Assembly (NCBI RefSeq): GCF_009728935.1
Contig: NZ_CP034235.1
Location: 136,501-200,500 of the forward strand
Length of the DNA: 64,000 nucleotides
Source: Paenibacillus psychroresistens
Lineage (GTDB): Bacteria > Bacillota > Bacilli > Paenibacillales > NBRC-103111
Reading direction: 5' to 3'
Positions 55,698-64,000 of the stretch are shown piece by piece (positions within the stretch are counted from its first letter, which is position 1; each line of letters opens with the position of its first letter). Below the pieces are notes generated by a model. It ran no database searches and was not told where the DNA came from. It saw only the letters and a list, made by a program, of their open reading frames with translations. Both the position numbers and the translations under genes were made by a program.

Positions 55698-56570
55698 TTG
55701 AAGCGTTTTGGAGAACCTCAGTCCTTGATATTTATGCTGCCTGCTTTAGTGCCTTTAACTATTTTCTGGTTAGCTCCAATGGTCTATGTTTTTTATTTAA
55801 GTTTTACAACGTGGGATTTCATGAGCCCGGTTAAAGAATTTGTTTTCTTAGAGAATTTTAGCTCGATCCTACATGACCCAGCATTCTATAAAACTTTAAA
55901 AGTAACCTTACTCTTTTCGCTAGGTAGTGTTATCCCAGTATTAGTTGGCGGTCTGATGCTGGCTTTATTGCTCGATCATAAACTCCGCGGAACAAGTGTA
56001 TATCGGCTATTTATCTTCATGCCCTGGGTAACGCCTACTGTAGCCATATCCATTGTATGGTCCTGGATTTATGAACCCAAGGTAGGCTTGGCAAACAGTA
56101 TATTGTCAGTGTTTGGATTAAAAAGCATTGCTTGGCTGCAGGATTCGGATTGGGCTTTATTCTCAGTATTGATCGTCACCATTTGGAAATTGCTTGGCTG
56201 GGCGATGGTTTTTTATTTGGTTGCATTGCAGAACGTGCCCCCAAGCTTAAAAGAAGCAGCAGAATTAGATGGAGCCAATAAATATCAACGATTTTTTAAT
56301 ATTACACTGCCAGTCATTTCGCCAACCACCTTCTTCTTATTTATCGTCATGCTAATTGAATCTTTACAGGCTTACGATCAGATCAATGTTCTGACTCAGG
56401 GAGGGCCTTCGGGCAATACCCGCACCTTGCTGTATATGTATTACCTAGCCGCCTTTGATCAATTTAATGTGGGGTATGCCTCAGCTATTGTTATTGTTTT
56501 GGTTATTATCTGCATTGTATTGTCGCTTTGCTCCATGCTAGTAAGCCGGAAAATGGTTCATCACTCATAA
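55698..56570 (+). CDS. Sugar-type ABC permease, MalF/UgpA-like
   Basis: 290 residues, six helices. EAA loop LKEAAELDGANKYQRFFNITLP. TTG 55698 with AAGGTGGTGAG upstream. Start of the second cassette. The UgpA branch (glycerol-3-phosphate) and sugar branches are hard to tell apart here, but the enzymes downstream are phosphoesterases rather than glycosidases. Confidence 0.9.
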   Translation: MKRFGEPQSLIFMLPALVPLTIFWLAPMVYVFYLSFTTWDFMSPVKEFVFLENFSSILHDPAFYKTLKVTLLFSLGSVIPVLVGGLMLALLLDHKLRGTSVYRLFIFMPWVTPTVAISIVWSWIYEPKVGLANSILSVFGLKSIAWLQDSDWALFSVLIVTIWKLLGWAMVFYLVALQNVPPSLKEAAELDGANKYQRFFNITLPVISPTTFFLFIVMLIESLQAYDQINVLTQGGPSGNTRTLLYMYYLAAFDQFNVGYASAIVIVLVIICIVLSLCSMLVSRKMVHHS

Positions 56571-56590
56571 ACGGAATGGAGGTTGCCTCG

Positions 56591-57436
56591 ATGAAAACAT
56601 CCGCTCAAAAGCTATTGCGTGCCTTGCATTATCTGGCTCTTTCTATAATCAGCGTCCTGATGACCTTTCCTTTCTTTTGGATGGTTTCCAGCGCTTTGAA
56701 GACCAATGACGAAATTTTTGCCTTTCCGCCAACCTTATGGCCCGCACACCCGCTTTGGGGAAATTTTCTCGATGCTTGGCATGCAGCACCCTTTGGCCGT
56801 TATTTATTGAATAGTATTTTTGTAGCCGGAACGATTGTGGTCATTCAGGTGATTAATTCATCCATGATGGCTTATGCCCTTACCCAAATGCGGTTCGTTT
56901 TTCGCCGCACAGTTATGGGAGTGGTGTTGATCAGCTATATGCTGCCAGCTACAGCAACCTATTTGCCTGCTTATATCATTCTCTCGAAGCTGCATTTAAT
57001 TGATACCTATACCGGACTTATCATCTCAAATAGCGTTAGTGTCTTTTCTATATTTCTTATGCGGACAGCCTTCTTGCAAATATCGAAGGAATTGGCCGAA
57101 GCCGCCAAAATCGATGGGGCCTCCCATTTTCGCATCCTTTGGAGCGTTTTTATCCCGTTGACTCGCCCTATGATTACGGTGATGTCTCTGATTACTTTTA
57201 TCTCGCAATACAATAATTATTTCTGGCCGTCCCTCATCACGAAAAACCCGGATTTGCGGCTCGTTTCAGCTGGATTGAGAAGCTTTTTTGTGGAAGGGGG
57301 TGCATACGGATTAAAATGGCCGCTCATTATGGCTGGAAGTGCTATCACGATTATACCGTTAATCATTTTATTTATCGTATCTCAAAAAGTCATTATGCAA
57401 GGTGTCAGCTACAGTGTAGAAGTAAATAAGGGATAG
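56591..57436 (+). CDS. Sugar-type ABC permease, MalG/UgpE-like
   Basis: 281 residues from ATG 56591 (GGAGGTTG site; the frame extends into the previous gene without one). Six helices; EAA loop LAEAAKIDGASHFRILWSVFIP. Works with the MalF-like partner. There is no ATPase gene in this cassette, so a shared MsmX/UgpC-type ATPase coded elsewhere is probably used, as is common in Bacilli. Confidence 0.9.
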   Translation: MKTSAQKLLRALHYLALSIISVLMTFPFFWMVSSALKTNDEIFAFPPTLWPAHPLWGNFLDAWHAAPFGRYLLNSIFVAGTIVVIQVINSSMMAYALTQMRFVFRRTVMGVVLISYMLPATATYLPAYIILSKLHLIDTYTGLIISNSVSVFSIFLMRTAFLQISKELAEAAKIDGASHFRILWSVFIPLTRPMITVMSLITFISQYNNYFWPSLITKNPDLRLVSAGLRSFFVEGGAYGLKWPLIMAGSAITIIPLIILFIVSQKVIMQGVSYSVEVNKG

Positions 57437-57468
57437 TAAGTATCAGATAAATGGAGGAGACCATACCA

Positions 57469-58836
57469 ATGAAAAATACAAAGAATTGGGCAGTTCTATT
57501 AATGGTAGTGTGTATGTTTGTATTGGCGGCATGTGGTGAAAAAGGGACCGTAACACCAGATAATTCAAGCAGTGAGCAGCCTGCAGCAACTACTAGTGAA
57601 ACAGCAGCTACAGCAACACCTGAGATAGAAGCGGCAAAAGAACCCGTATCCATCGAATTCTGGTATGGACTAGGCGGTAAGCTAGGTGAGAACGTGGAAA
57701 AGCTTATAGCTAAGTTTAATGAATCTCAAAAAGAAGTTATCGTTAAAGGAATTGTACAACCGGATTACACAGAATCCAAAAAACAGCTTCAAGCTGCCAT
57801 AGCCGCTAAAAAAGTACCGGCAGCCGTTCTTGTAGCCGATATGGACTGGGCAAGAAAAGGTTACTTCATTTCATTGGATGAAATGATTGCACAAGATACA
57901 GCTTTTAATAAACCTGATTTCATTCCGACATTTTTAGAGCAAGGTCTGGTCGATGGTAAGCAATTCTTCTTGCCTATGTATGGCACGACACAGCTGCTTT
58001 ATTATAATAAAGCTATTTTTGAACGCAATGCGATTGATCTTAACCGTATGAAAACATGGGAGGGCGTTGCGTCCGTTGCCAAGGAAATTACGGAGAAAGA
58101 AAAAGGCAAGGTAATTGGCTGGGAGCCGATGTGGGGTCAAGAAAACCTAATCGATGCCGTATTTAGTAAAGGTGGAAAAGTAATTAGTGACGACGGCAAG
58201 ACGCTTTTAATTGATTCCCCGGAATGGATTGAAACGTGGAGCGCGTTTGGCGATTGGATTCACAAGGATAAAATCATGAGCATTCATTCTGGCGGACAAG
58301 GCTGGGAATATTGGTATAAAACGATTGATGATGTGATGAAAGGAACAGCAGCGGGATACACGGGATCAAGCGGCGATCAAGGCGATTTGGATTTCAACAT
58401 AGTTGGCGCATTAGAGCAGCCGTCATGGGAAGGTCATGAAGCAAAACCGGCAGCAACAGCTTTACTGGCTGGTATTCCAGCACTTGCAAGCCCAGAGGAA
58501 CAGCAAGCTGCTTACAAATGGCTGACGTTCTTTAACAACACGGAGAACACCGCTTTTTGGTCCATGAACACAGGCTACATCGCAGTTCGTACATCAGCTT
58601 TAGAAGACGCAACCTTCAAAGCTTTCGGCGAAGCTAATCCACAAAGCCAAATTCCATTGATGCAAGCTAAGCATGGCTCAGCTCCGTTTAATGATCCTAC
58701 AGGCGGGAAAATTACAGATGCTTTGAATATTGCTAAAGATAAAGTCGAAATTGAAAATATCCCGGCAGAAAAAGCACTTAAAGAAGCTAAAGAGATTGCT
58801 CAAAAGGAATTGGATAAAGCTCTAGGAGGCAAGTAA
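57469..58836 (+). CDS. Extracellular substrate-binding lipoprotein, family 1
   Basis: 455 residues from ATG 57469 (GGAGGAG). Lipobox LAAC near residue 20, Ser/Thr/Ala/Glu linker, then an UgpB/MalE-like fold: IEFWYGLGGKLGENVEKLIA, KFNESQKEVIVKGI, LPMYGTTQLLYYNKAIF, GWEPMWGQ and the WSMNTGYIAVRTSAL stretch near the C-terminus typical of glycerol-3-phosphate or glycerophosphodiester binding proteins. Captures the solute of the second cassette. Confidence 0.9.
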   Translation: MKNTKNWAVLLMVVCMFVLAACGEKGTVTPDNSSSEQPAATTSETAATATPEIEAAKEPVSIEFWYGLGGKLGENVEKLIAKFNESQKEVIVKGIVQPDYTESKKQLQAAIAAKKVPAAVLVADMDWARKGYFISLDEMIAQDTAFNKPDFIPTFLEQGLVDGKQFFLPMYGTTQLLYYNKAIFERNAIDLNRMKTWEGVASVAKEITEKEKGKVIGWEPMWGQENLIDAVFSKGGKVISDDGKTLLIDSPEWIETWSAFGDWIHKDKIMSIHSGGQGWEYWYKTIDDVMKGTAAGYTGSSGDQGDLDFNIVGALEQPSWEGHEAKPAATALLAGIPALASPEEQQAAYKWLTFFNNTENTAFWSMNTGYIAVRTSALEDATFKAFGEANPQSQIPLMQAKHGSAPFNDPTGGKITDALNIAKDKVEIENIPAEKALKEAKEIAQKELDKALGGK

Positions 58837-58839
58837 ATA

Positions 58840-60408
58840 ATGCAATGGTTACTTGAATCTACATCAGGAAATAGCCCTCAGCCGCAATATGCAAGAGAAA
58901 GCTTTGAATTAACAGAAGCGGCGGAGTGGCTGGCTATAGATATCCAATGTGTTAGAGAGCATCAATTTCAATTTTATCTGACCGACTCCCAAGGTGCTAT
59001 CCGAGCACAATATTACGCAATGATCAGCAAAACACGTATTGTCGTAGGTCCAACCGCAGCTTTATCAAGCTGCGGTTCGGTTCCTGGTATTATTCCGCAA
59101 GGGTTATGGTCTTTGCATATCGTTGGCTTCCCAGCAGAAAATTCACTTTCATTTAGCTTGAAAGTGACAGCTGGAATAGGTGATTGCCCTGCAGGTACAC
59201 TGCCGATTACTGGGGATCAAATGTGGATAAACACAGAATCAGATGCGCAATTGCATTATAATCTTTATGATTGGAATCGTGAATATAAAGCTAGCTTAAA
59301 GAGAAATTTATCTTTGCCTAAGATGCCAAGCTGGTTTGCAGGGGATTTTCATATGCATACGCTGCTATCTGATGGCAAACGGACACCCATAGAGCTTACT
59401 CAAGCAGCCGTCCAGCGCGGGCTTGATTTTATTGTTATAACCGAGCATAACGCTATGACCACAGGATGGCCAGTAACATCGCTTTTGGTTATCCCTGGCG
59501 TAGAGATCACTTCCTCCAAGGGTCATTTTAATGCTATTGGTTTAAGTGAATGGATTGATTTTGTCGGAAACAAATCGGTACCTATTATGGAAACAGAAGA
59601 AGGCATGAATCGCGTATTGGATGAGGTTAGACAGCAAGGTGCAATCAGCAGCTTGAATCATCCCATGTTAATTCCTTATGAATGGCAGTTTAAAGAAACA
59701 CCGATGGAGAAGTTTGACACCATTGAGCTTTGGAACGACCCCACCTATCCAGATAATGTAGAGGCGACTGAGCAAGCCATCCGTGTATGGGATGAGCTAT
59801 GGGCAAATGGCCAGCTATTATGGGGAATTGGCGGGAGTGATCTTCATTTACTTGCTGGAGAGAGCTATGTGGAGGGTGGGAAATCTGCAGAGGTAGGAGA
59901 CCCTACAACCTTTGTTTGGTGTGATAAGCTAACGGCGAATGAGATAATTAATGCAGCAAAACAGGGGCATAGCTACATGAGCCGAGGACCAAGATTATCT
60001 CCAGTATTGGAATCAGCGGGCAGGCATTATTTACCAGGCCAACAAATTTTAAATCACTTATCCAACAACCAAGAGAATGATATGAAGCAACTTAGCGAGC
60101 TTACTTATCGTCTACAAGTAACCGATGCACCAGTAGGCTCTTACTTAATTTGGTTTATAGATGGCAAAGAAACTCATATTGAAAACATAGATATAAATGA
60201 AATGAACTATGCATACAGTTTATCATGGAATTTAGAGGATTTTCATTGGATTCGACTTGAAGTTCGCGATGAGCAAAGGGCGTTATTGGCTTTAGTAAAT
60301 CCATTTTATTGCGGCGTTCCAATTTCTCAGAAAAGGCTTTGGTCTGAGTTCGTTAATTGGAAAACAGAAGCAGTAGAAGGTGTTGTGGATGATAGAGCTA
60401 ACAATTAA
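58840..60408 (+). CDS. CehA/McbA-family metallohydrolase (PHP domain)
   Basis: 522 residues. N-terminal beta domain of about 165 residues; PHP domain from about 168: AGDFHMHTLLSDGKRTPIEL, FIVITEHNAM, IPGVEITSSKGHFNAIG, ISSLNHPM and GGSDLHLLAG. CehA and McbA hydrolyse carbaryl, and relatives act on phosphoesters; PHP metal residues all seem present. C-terminal beta-rich domain. No signal peptide. AGGAGG before ATG 58840, 3 bases after the binding-protein stop, so tightly co-transcribed. Confidence 0.87.
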   Translation: MQWLLESTSGNSPQPQYARESFELTEAAEWLAIDIQCVREHQFQFYLTDSQGAIRAQYYAMISKTRIVVGPTAALSSCGSVPGIIPQGLWSLHIVGFPAENSLSFSLKVTAGIGDCPAGTLPITGDQMWINTESDAQLHYNLYDWNREYKASLKRNLSLPKMPSWFAGDFHMHTLLSDGKRTPIELTQAAVQRGLDFIVITEHNAMTTGWPVTSLLVIPGVEITSSKGHFNAIGLSEWIDFVGNKSVPIMETEEGMNRVLDEVRQQGAISSLNHPMLIPYEWQFKETPMEKFDTIELWNDPTYPDNVEATEQAIRVWDELWANGQLLWGIGGSDLHLLAGESYVEGGKSAEVGDPTTFVWCDKLTANEIINAAKQGHSYMSRGPRLSPVLESAGRHYLPGQQILNHLSNNQENDMKQLSELTYRLQVTDAPVGSYLIWFIDGKETHIENIDINEMNYAYSLSWNLEDFHWIRLEVRDEQRALLALVNPFYCGVPISQKRLWSEFVNWKTEAVEGVVDDRANN

Positions 60409-61183
60409 AGGGCGAAGCTACCCGATTCGCGGGTTATTGTTCGATAAAGACGGCACGCTTATGAGCTTCATCACCTTCTGGGGGAAATGGTGTGAAAGGC
60501 TGCTTTATCATTTTCAAGATCAGCTGGCTAACTGCCAAGTGAGAATACCAGAAGATTGGGCTCAACGAATATTTGGCATTGTATATGATAAGTATGGAGC
60601 GATAATCGATTATGATCGTTCTGGACCATTAGCCATGGCAACAACCAATGATATCCTAGCGATTCTTTGCTGGCATGCTTATCGATTCGGTTTGCCATGG
60701 CATCAGGCCATGCTTATAGCCCAAGCATCACAAAAAACAACAGATGCTGAGATGAACCAGCTTCGTCCAGCTCAAGCACTAGCTGGTTTGCTCCCATTTC
60801 TGGAGCAATGCCGTTTGCATAAGCTGCCTTTGGCTGTGGTAACTGCAGATGATACAACGTCAGCAGAGCTGCATTTGGAATGGATGGGCATTCGTGCCTT
60901 TTTCCAAACGGTGATTGGTCATGACCAGGTGATATTGGGTAAGCCAAATAGCGAAATGGTGGAGCTGGCTTGCGAGCGACTGCAGCTTAAACCTTCTGAG
61001 GTTGCTATCATTGGGGATACGGATGGCGATATGTACATGGGGAAGGCGGCAGGTGTAGCCTTAACCATTGGCATACTGCCCCAAACAAGCTCCAATCACG
61101 ATTCCATGGATTTGACCGAAGCAGACGTAAGAATTTATGACTATGAGCAATTGGAAATAACGTGTAGCGAGGACGAGAGGTGA
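60389..61183 (+). CDS. HAD-family phosphatase, Gph/PGMB-like
   Basis: 264 residues from ATG 60389 (AGAAGG 8 bases upstream; GTG 60380 is inside the site). Overlaps CehA by 20 bases. Motif I LLFDKDGTLMSF (nucleophile and acid Asp), motif II VVTADDTTS, motif III lysine GKPNS, motif IV IGDTDGDMYMG. Cap of the helical type (about 25-110). Likely removes phosphate from a small organic phosphate released by the PHP enzyme. Confidence 0.88.
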   Translation: MIELTIKGRSYPIRGLLFDKDGTLMSFITFWGKWCERLLYHFQDQLANCQVRIPEDWAQRIFGIVYDKYGAIIDYDRSGPLAMATTNDILAILCWHAYRFGLPWHQAMLIAQASQKTTDAEMNQLRPAQALAGLLPFLEQCRLHKLPLAVVTADDTTSAELHLEWMGIRAFFQTVIGHDQVILGKPNSEMVELACERLQLKPSEVAIIGDTDGDMYMGKAAGVALTIGILPQTSSNHDSMDLTEADVRIYDYEQLEITCSEDER

Positions 61184-61190
61184 TTTAACA

Positions 61191-61514
61191 ATGGGGTGGT
61201 GGTTGTTATTTCTAGCCATTTTGTTCGAATTGTCGGGTACGATTTCCATGAAATTATCCAATGGCTTCACGAATTTATGGCCATCCTTATTTTTACTGGT
61301 TTTTTACGGCCTGAGCTTTTTCCTGCTGTCGCACGCGCTTAAATATATTGAGATGAGTGTTGCTTATGCCACATGGTCAGGTGTGGGGATTGTAGCGATT
61401 GCTCTGGTTGCCTACTTCTATTTTCATGAGCCCTTCAACGTAACGAAAGTCATGTGGATTTTAATCATTGTAATTGGAATTATTGGCTTAAATATGAGCA
61501 GCAAAGCTCATTGA
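61191..61514 (+). CDS. Small multidrug resistance (SMR) family exporter
   Basis: 107 residues, four helices. The essential membrane glutamate is at position 13 (LAILFELSGTISMKLS), and WSGVGIVAIALVAYFYFHEP and IGIIGLNMSSKAH are typical SMR ends. GAGGTG before ATG 61191, 7 bases after the HAD gene. Single gene, so EmrE-like homodimer or a polar-metabolite exporter (for example guanidinium or choline type). Its link to the phosphoester genes is not clear; it may export a cation freed by hydrolysis. Confidence 0.87.
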   Translation: MGWWLLFLAILFELSGTISMKLSNGFTNLWPSLFLLVFYGLSFFLLSHALKYIEMSVAYATWSGVGIVAIALVAYFYFHEPFNVTKVMWILIIVIGIIGLNMSSKAH

Positions 61515-61544
61515 ACCTATTTACGGAATGGGGATGTTACTAAT

Positions 61545-62204
61545 ATGCTTCAATCTGCACAGCAAATGTCAGTCGAAATCACGAAAACACTAACCTCTAA
61601 CTATCTATTGCACCTACCTGAAGGATACGGAGAGCTAGATAAAAAATGGCCGCTTATCCTCTTTTTACACGGAATGGGAGCTCGGGGAGATAACCTCGAC
61701 GCCATTAAGCATTATGGTATTCCCCTGGTAGTCGAGCGGGACAATAGCTTTCCCTTTGTCGCCGTTTCGCCTCTTTGTCCTGAAGATTCCATATGGATGG
61801 CCGAAAATGAAACATTGATAGCTTTGCTGGATAAAATTCAAAATGAATATGAGATCGATTCAAGCCGAGTCTATCTAACGGGGCTTAGCATGGGAGGATA
61901 CGGCACGTGGTACCTCGCTTCTCATTACCCGGAACGATTTGCAGCTATCGCCCCTATTTGTGGGGGAGGCGATACGGACGCCATGAAATACTTAGAGCAT
62001 GTACCCACATGGGTTTTCCATGGTACGGACGATGACGTTGTACCGTTCAAGGCTTCAGAATCCATGGTGGAAGCTTTATTAGCCTGCGGTGGTAATGTGA
62101 AATTTACCATTTACTCAGGAGTCAAGCATGATGCTTGGACAGAGACTTACGACAATCCCGAGCTATACGAGTGGTTTCTGCAGCATTCCACAAGCAATAG
62201 ATGA
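61545..62204 (+). CDS. Alpha/beta hydrolase (dienelactone hydrolase / PHB-esterase-like)
   Basis: 219 residues, no signal. LHLPEGYGELDKKWPLILFL with the oxyanion motif LHGMGARGDN; nucleophile elbow GLSMGGYGTW; catalytic Asp in HGTDDDVVPF; His in VKHDAWTETY. Family of esterases, phospholipase/carboxylesterase or dienelactone hydrolases. AATGGGGAT before the ATG. It may complete the breakdown of an ester-containing compound imported by the second cassette. Strong terminator follows. Confidence 0.85.
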   Translation: MLQSAQQMSVEITKTLTSNYLLHLPEGYGELDKKWPLILFLHGMGARGDNLDAIKHYGIPLVVERDNSFPFVAVSPLCPEDSIWMAENETLIALLDKIQNEYEIDSSRVYLTGLSMGGYGTWYLASHYPERFAAIAPICGGGDTDAMKYLEHVPTWVFHGTDDDVVPFKASESMVEALLACGGNVKFTIYSGVKHDAWTETYDNPELYEWFLQHSTSNR

Positions 62205-62216
62205 ACATTCTTATTA

Positions 62217-62264
62217 AGAGGCTACCCTTCAAGTGGAGTTATCTACTTGAAGGGTAGCCTCTTT
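62217..62264 (+). terminator. Terminator of the second cassette
   Basis: AGAGGCTACCCTTCAAGT pairs with ACTTGAAGGGTAGCCTCT across a short loop: an 18-bp stem ending in TTT. Confidence 0.9.
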
Positions 62265-62399
62265 CCAGTATAATGTTTCCGAAATATACCCTATGATATT
62301 TTCCTGAAATGTGTTTTTATTGTAAAACGAATGCTACTTTTATCATGTAGCAGAAAACGGTATACTTAAGCTATTCAATTATAAAGGAGGCTCATTTCG

Positions 62400-63095
62400 T
62401 TGAGCTTACAAATACGAGGCTGGAAGCATGTATTCAAGCTGGATCCAGCGCGTTCTTTGCACGATGATGCCTTGGAGCGGGTTTGTTTATCAGGTACAGA
62501 TGCGATTATTGTAGGTGGCTCTTCGGATATCTCCTATGACAATACCGTTGATCTGTTATCACGCATCCGCAGATATGAGCTTCCGTGTGTTCTTGAGATT
62601 TCGACAACAGAAGCTATTGTACCTGGCTTTGATCTGTACTTTATACCGGTGGTATTGAATGCAGGGAATACGGAGTGGATCACAGGGCAGCATCAACGGG
62701 CATTAAGAGATTACGGGTCATTGCTTCGTTGGGAGCAAATGATTCCTGAAGGCTACGTTATTCTAAACGAGAATTGCACCGCAGCCGCTTTAACGGAGGC
62801 TGATTGCAATTTAACTGAACAAGATATCATGGCGTATGCAAGAATGGCAGACAAGCTTTTCCGCATGCCTATTTTCTATATGGAGTACAGTGGTGTGTTT
62901 GGTAATATGGAGTGGGTACAGCAAGCGGCGAAGGTTATACAAGGTGCCCAGCTGTTCTATGGGGGCGGCATTGATAGTCCAGAAAAAGCCCTACAAGCTT
63001 CGGCTGCAGCGGATACCATAGTTGTAGGCAATGTCGTTTATGATAATTTAGAGCAAGCTATCGCAACAGTGGCGGCAGTGAAAGTAACCTTATAA
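62400..63095 (+). CDS. pcrB: Heptaprenylglyceryl phosphate synthase (PcrB)
   Basis: 231-residue TIM barrel that joins heptaprenyl diphosphate and sn-glycerol-1-phosphate. Key stretches: HVFKLDPARSLHDDALERV, DAIIVGGSSDISYDN, LYFIPVVLNAGNTEW, YMEYSGVFGN and FYGGGIDSPEKAL (phosphate site). TTG 62400 follows AAGGAGG. It keeps its usual place before pcrA. Archaeal homologues use geranylgeranyl diphosphate; in Firmicutes the product is a dephosphorylated and acetylated ether lipid. Confidence 0.95.
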   Translation: MSLQIRGWKHVFKLDPARSLHDDALERVCLSGTDAIIVGGSSDISYDNTVDLLSRIRRYELPCVLEISTTEAIVPGFDLYFIPVVLNAGNTEWITGQHQRALRDYGSLLRWEQMIPEGYVILNENCTAAALTEADCNLTEQDIMAYARMADKLFRMPIFYMEYSGVFGNMEWVQQAAKVIQGAQLFYGGGIDSPEKALQASAAADTIVVGNVVYDNLEQAIATVAAVKVTL

Positions 63096-63102
63096 ATGAG
63101 GA

Positions 63103-63131
63103 TTGTTTCCTAAACGGCACTGTCATATAAT
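63103..63131 (+). promoter_or_regulatory. Promoter of pcrA
   Basis: TTGTTT (63103-63108), 17 bases, TATAAT (63126-63131). pcrA thus has its own start besides readthrough from pcrB. Confidence 0.7.
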
Positions 63132-63145
63132 AGAACAAACGTTTG
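63132..63145 (+). promoter_or_regulatory. LexA (SOS) box-like operator at pcrA
   Basis: AGAACAAACGTTTG agrees at 12 of 14 positions with CGAACRNRYGTTYC. It lies inside a 14-bp perfect palindrome AACAAACGTTTGTT (63134-63147). It begins directly after the -10. pcrA belongs to the SOS regulon in B. subtilis. Confidence 0.65.
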
Positions 63146-63181
63146 TTTATTGGTAGTTCTTTATTTTAGAAAGGATAATAT

Positions 63182-64000
63182 ATGATGAATGCGCAAATTG
63201 ATATATACGAGTCGATATCCAAATTAAATCCGGAACAGAAAAAAGCGGTAGAGGCGGTAAGTGGGCCGCTATTAATCATGGCTGGAGCAGGCAGTGGCAA
63301 GACACGGGTACTGACCCACCGGATTGCTTATTTAGTTGCTTCTGGCAAGGCGGCGCCTTGGAGTATTCTCGCCATTACCTTTACTAATAAAGCAGCACGT
63401 GAAATGCAGGATCGGGTTGGACAGCTAGTTGGGAATTCAGCAAGAGATATCTGGGTTTCCACCTTCCACTCCATGTGTGTGCGTATTCTGCGCCGAGATA
63501 TTTCGCGTATTGGATTTACGAATAATTTCACGATACTGGATTCCACGGATCAGCTTTCGGTTATTCGCGCTTGCATGAAAGAATTGAACATCGACACGAA
63601 GAAGTTTGAACCCAAAGCCATCCAAGCCGCCATGGGCGGAGCCAAGAATGAGCTAATCTCACCCGAGCAGTTTGCCAATAAAATCGGTGATTATATGCAG
63701 GACATTACCGCCAAAGTATACAAACTCTATCAAAAAAAGCTTAAAAGCAACAATTCGCTAGATTTCGATGATTTAATTATGATGACGATTCAATTGTTTA
63801 ACGAGGAACCCGAAGTGCTCCAGCACTATCAGAATAAGTTTCTTTACATCCACGTGGATGAGTATCAGGATACGAATCGGGCCCAATATATGCTGTGCAA
63901 AATGATCGCAGAGCGCCATCATCGTATTTGTGTGGTAGGTGACGGAGATCAGTCGATTTACGGCTGGCGTGGAGCGGATATCACGAATATCTTGAATTTT
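63182..64000 (+). CDS. pcrA: ATP-dependent DNA helicase PcrA, N-terminal part (3' end outside window)
   Basis: First 273 codons of the UvrD/Rep-family helicase that removes RecA from DNA and takes part in repair and rolling-circle replication. The frame is open to the window end. Motifs present: [20 protein letters not shown] (Q motif), Walker [31 protein letters not shown] (Ia), [14 protein letters not shown] (Ib), [23 protein letters not shown] (II) and [16 protein letters not shown] (III). ATG 63182 or ATG 63185 after AAAGGAT. Preceded by a promoter with an SOS-like box. It was not in the list of closed reading frames because it has no stop here. Confidence 0.96.
   Translation, partial: MMNAQIDIYESISKLNPEQKKAVEAVSGPLLIMAGAGSGKTRVLTHRIAYLVASGKAAPWSILAITFTNKAAREMQDRVGQLVGNSARDIWVSTFHSMCVRILRRDISRIGFTNNFTILDSTDQLSVIRACMKELNIDTKKFEPKAIQAAMGGAKNELISPEQFANKIGDYMQDITAKVYKLYQKKLKSNNSLDFDDLIMMTIQLFNEEPEVLQHYQNKFLYIHVDEYQDTNRAQYMLCKMIAERHHRICVVGDGDQSIYGWRGADITNILNF

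Overview
The window looks like a chromosomal segment of a low-to-mid GC Gram-positive endospore-former, most like Paenibacillus or a close relative. The main reasons are the order secA-prfB, a large S-layer-homology (SLH) surface protein, the ftsEX / murein hydrolase / ctpB / MinJ-like / uvrBA neighbourhood shared in outline with Bacillus subtilis, pcrB-pcrA, a GbsR-type regulator and strong AGGAGG-type ribosome binding sites. No rRNA, tRNA, prophage, insertion sequence or CRISPR array is visible. Both ends cut a gene: secA (5' end missing) and pcrA (3' end missing).

Region by region. 1-2.1 kb: end of secA, then prfB with its programmed +1 frameshift. 2.1-10.4 kb: a complete arginine pathway in one run, argC-J-B-D-F-G-H, behind a promoter whose -10 is overlapped by an ARG-box-like operator. 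10.5-15.7 kb: cell-surface genes (1150-residue SLH protein with four carboxypeptidase-regulatory-like repeats; O-antigen-ligase-like membrane protein). 15.7-17.7 kb, minus strand: a small Lys-rich protein and a VanW protein. 17.8-23.5 kb: division and wall cassette ftsE-ftsX, EnvC-like M23 protein, CtpB-like S41 protease, MinJ-like PDZ membrane protein. 23.5-25.1 kb, minus strand: flagellar stator motAB with a sigma-D-like promoter, back to back with the uvrB promoter. 25.2-30.5 kb: uvrB and uvrA. 30.6-33.7 kb: a zinc-ribbon protein, a bactofilin and a membrane-anchored M23 peptidase on the minus strand, facing away from a chromosomal ParM/StbA-type actin. 33.8-37.0 kb: small and single genes (SRPBCC, two small membrane proteins, sugar-phosphate isomerase-like, DUF975). 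37.2-45.4 kb: U32/RlhA-like protein, a Gld-type ABC exporter set (ATPase, permease, GldG, DUF4340) and a secreted protein with three Ig-like repeats. 45.5-47.0 kb: DHA2 drug exporter.

47.1-62.2 kb is the accessory-looking part. It has two ABC import cassettes. The first (47.1-53.8 kb) has a binding lipoprotein, two permeases, an ATPase, a DeoR regulator, an alkaline-phosphatase-superfamily hydrolase and a PHP-family phosphoesterase. The second (55.7-62.2 kb) has MalF/MalG-like permeases, a binding lipoprotein, a CehA/McbA PHP hydrolase, a HAD phosphatase, an SMR exporter and an alpha/beta hydrolase, with no ATPase of its own. An Rpn-family nuclease and a GbsR-family regulator lie between them. 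Because both cassettes pair an importer with phosphoester-cleaving enzymes, I infer a locus for taking up and breaking down organophosphates; the substrate cannot be read from sequence. 62.4-64 kb: pcrB and the start of pcrA, the latter behind a promoter with a LexA-box-like element like that at uvrB.

Limits: functions rest on motif recognition and synteny by eye; no database search was run. Start codons were chosen from ribosome-binding-site spacing where several were possible.
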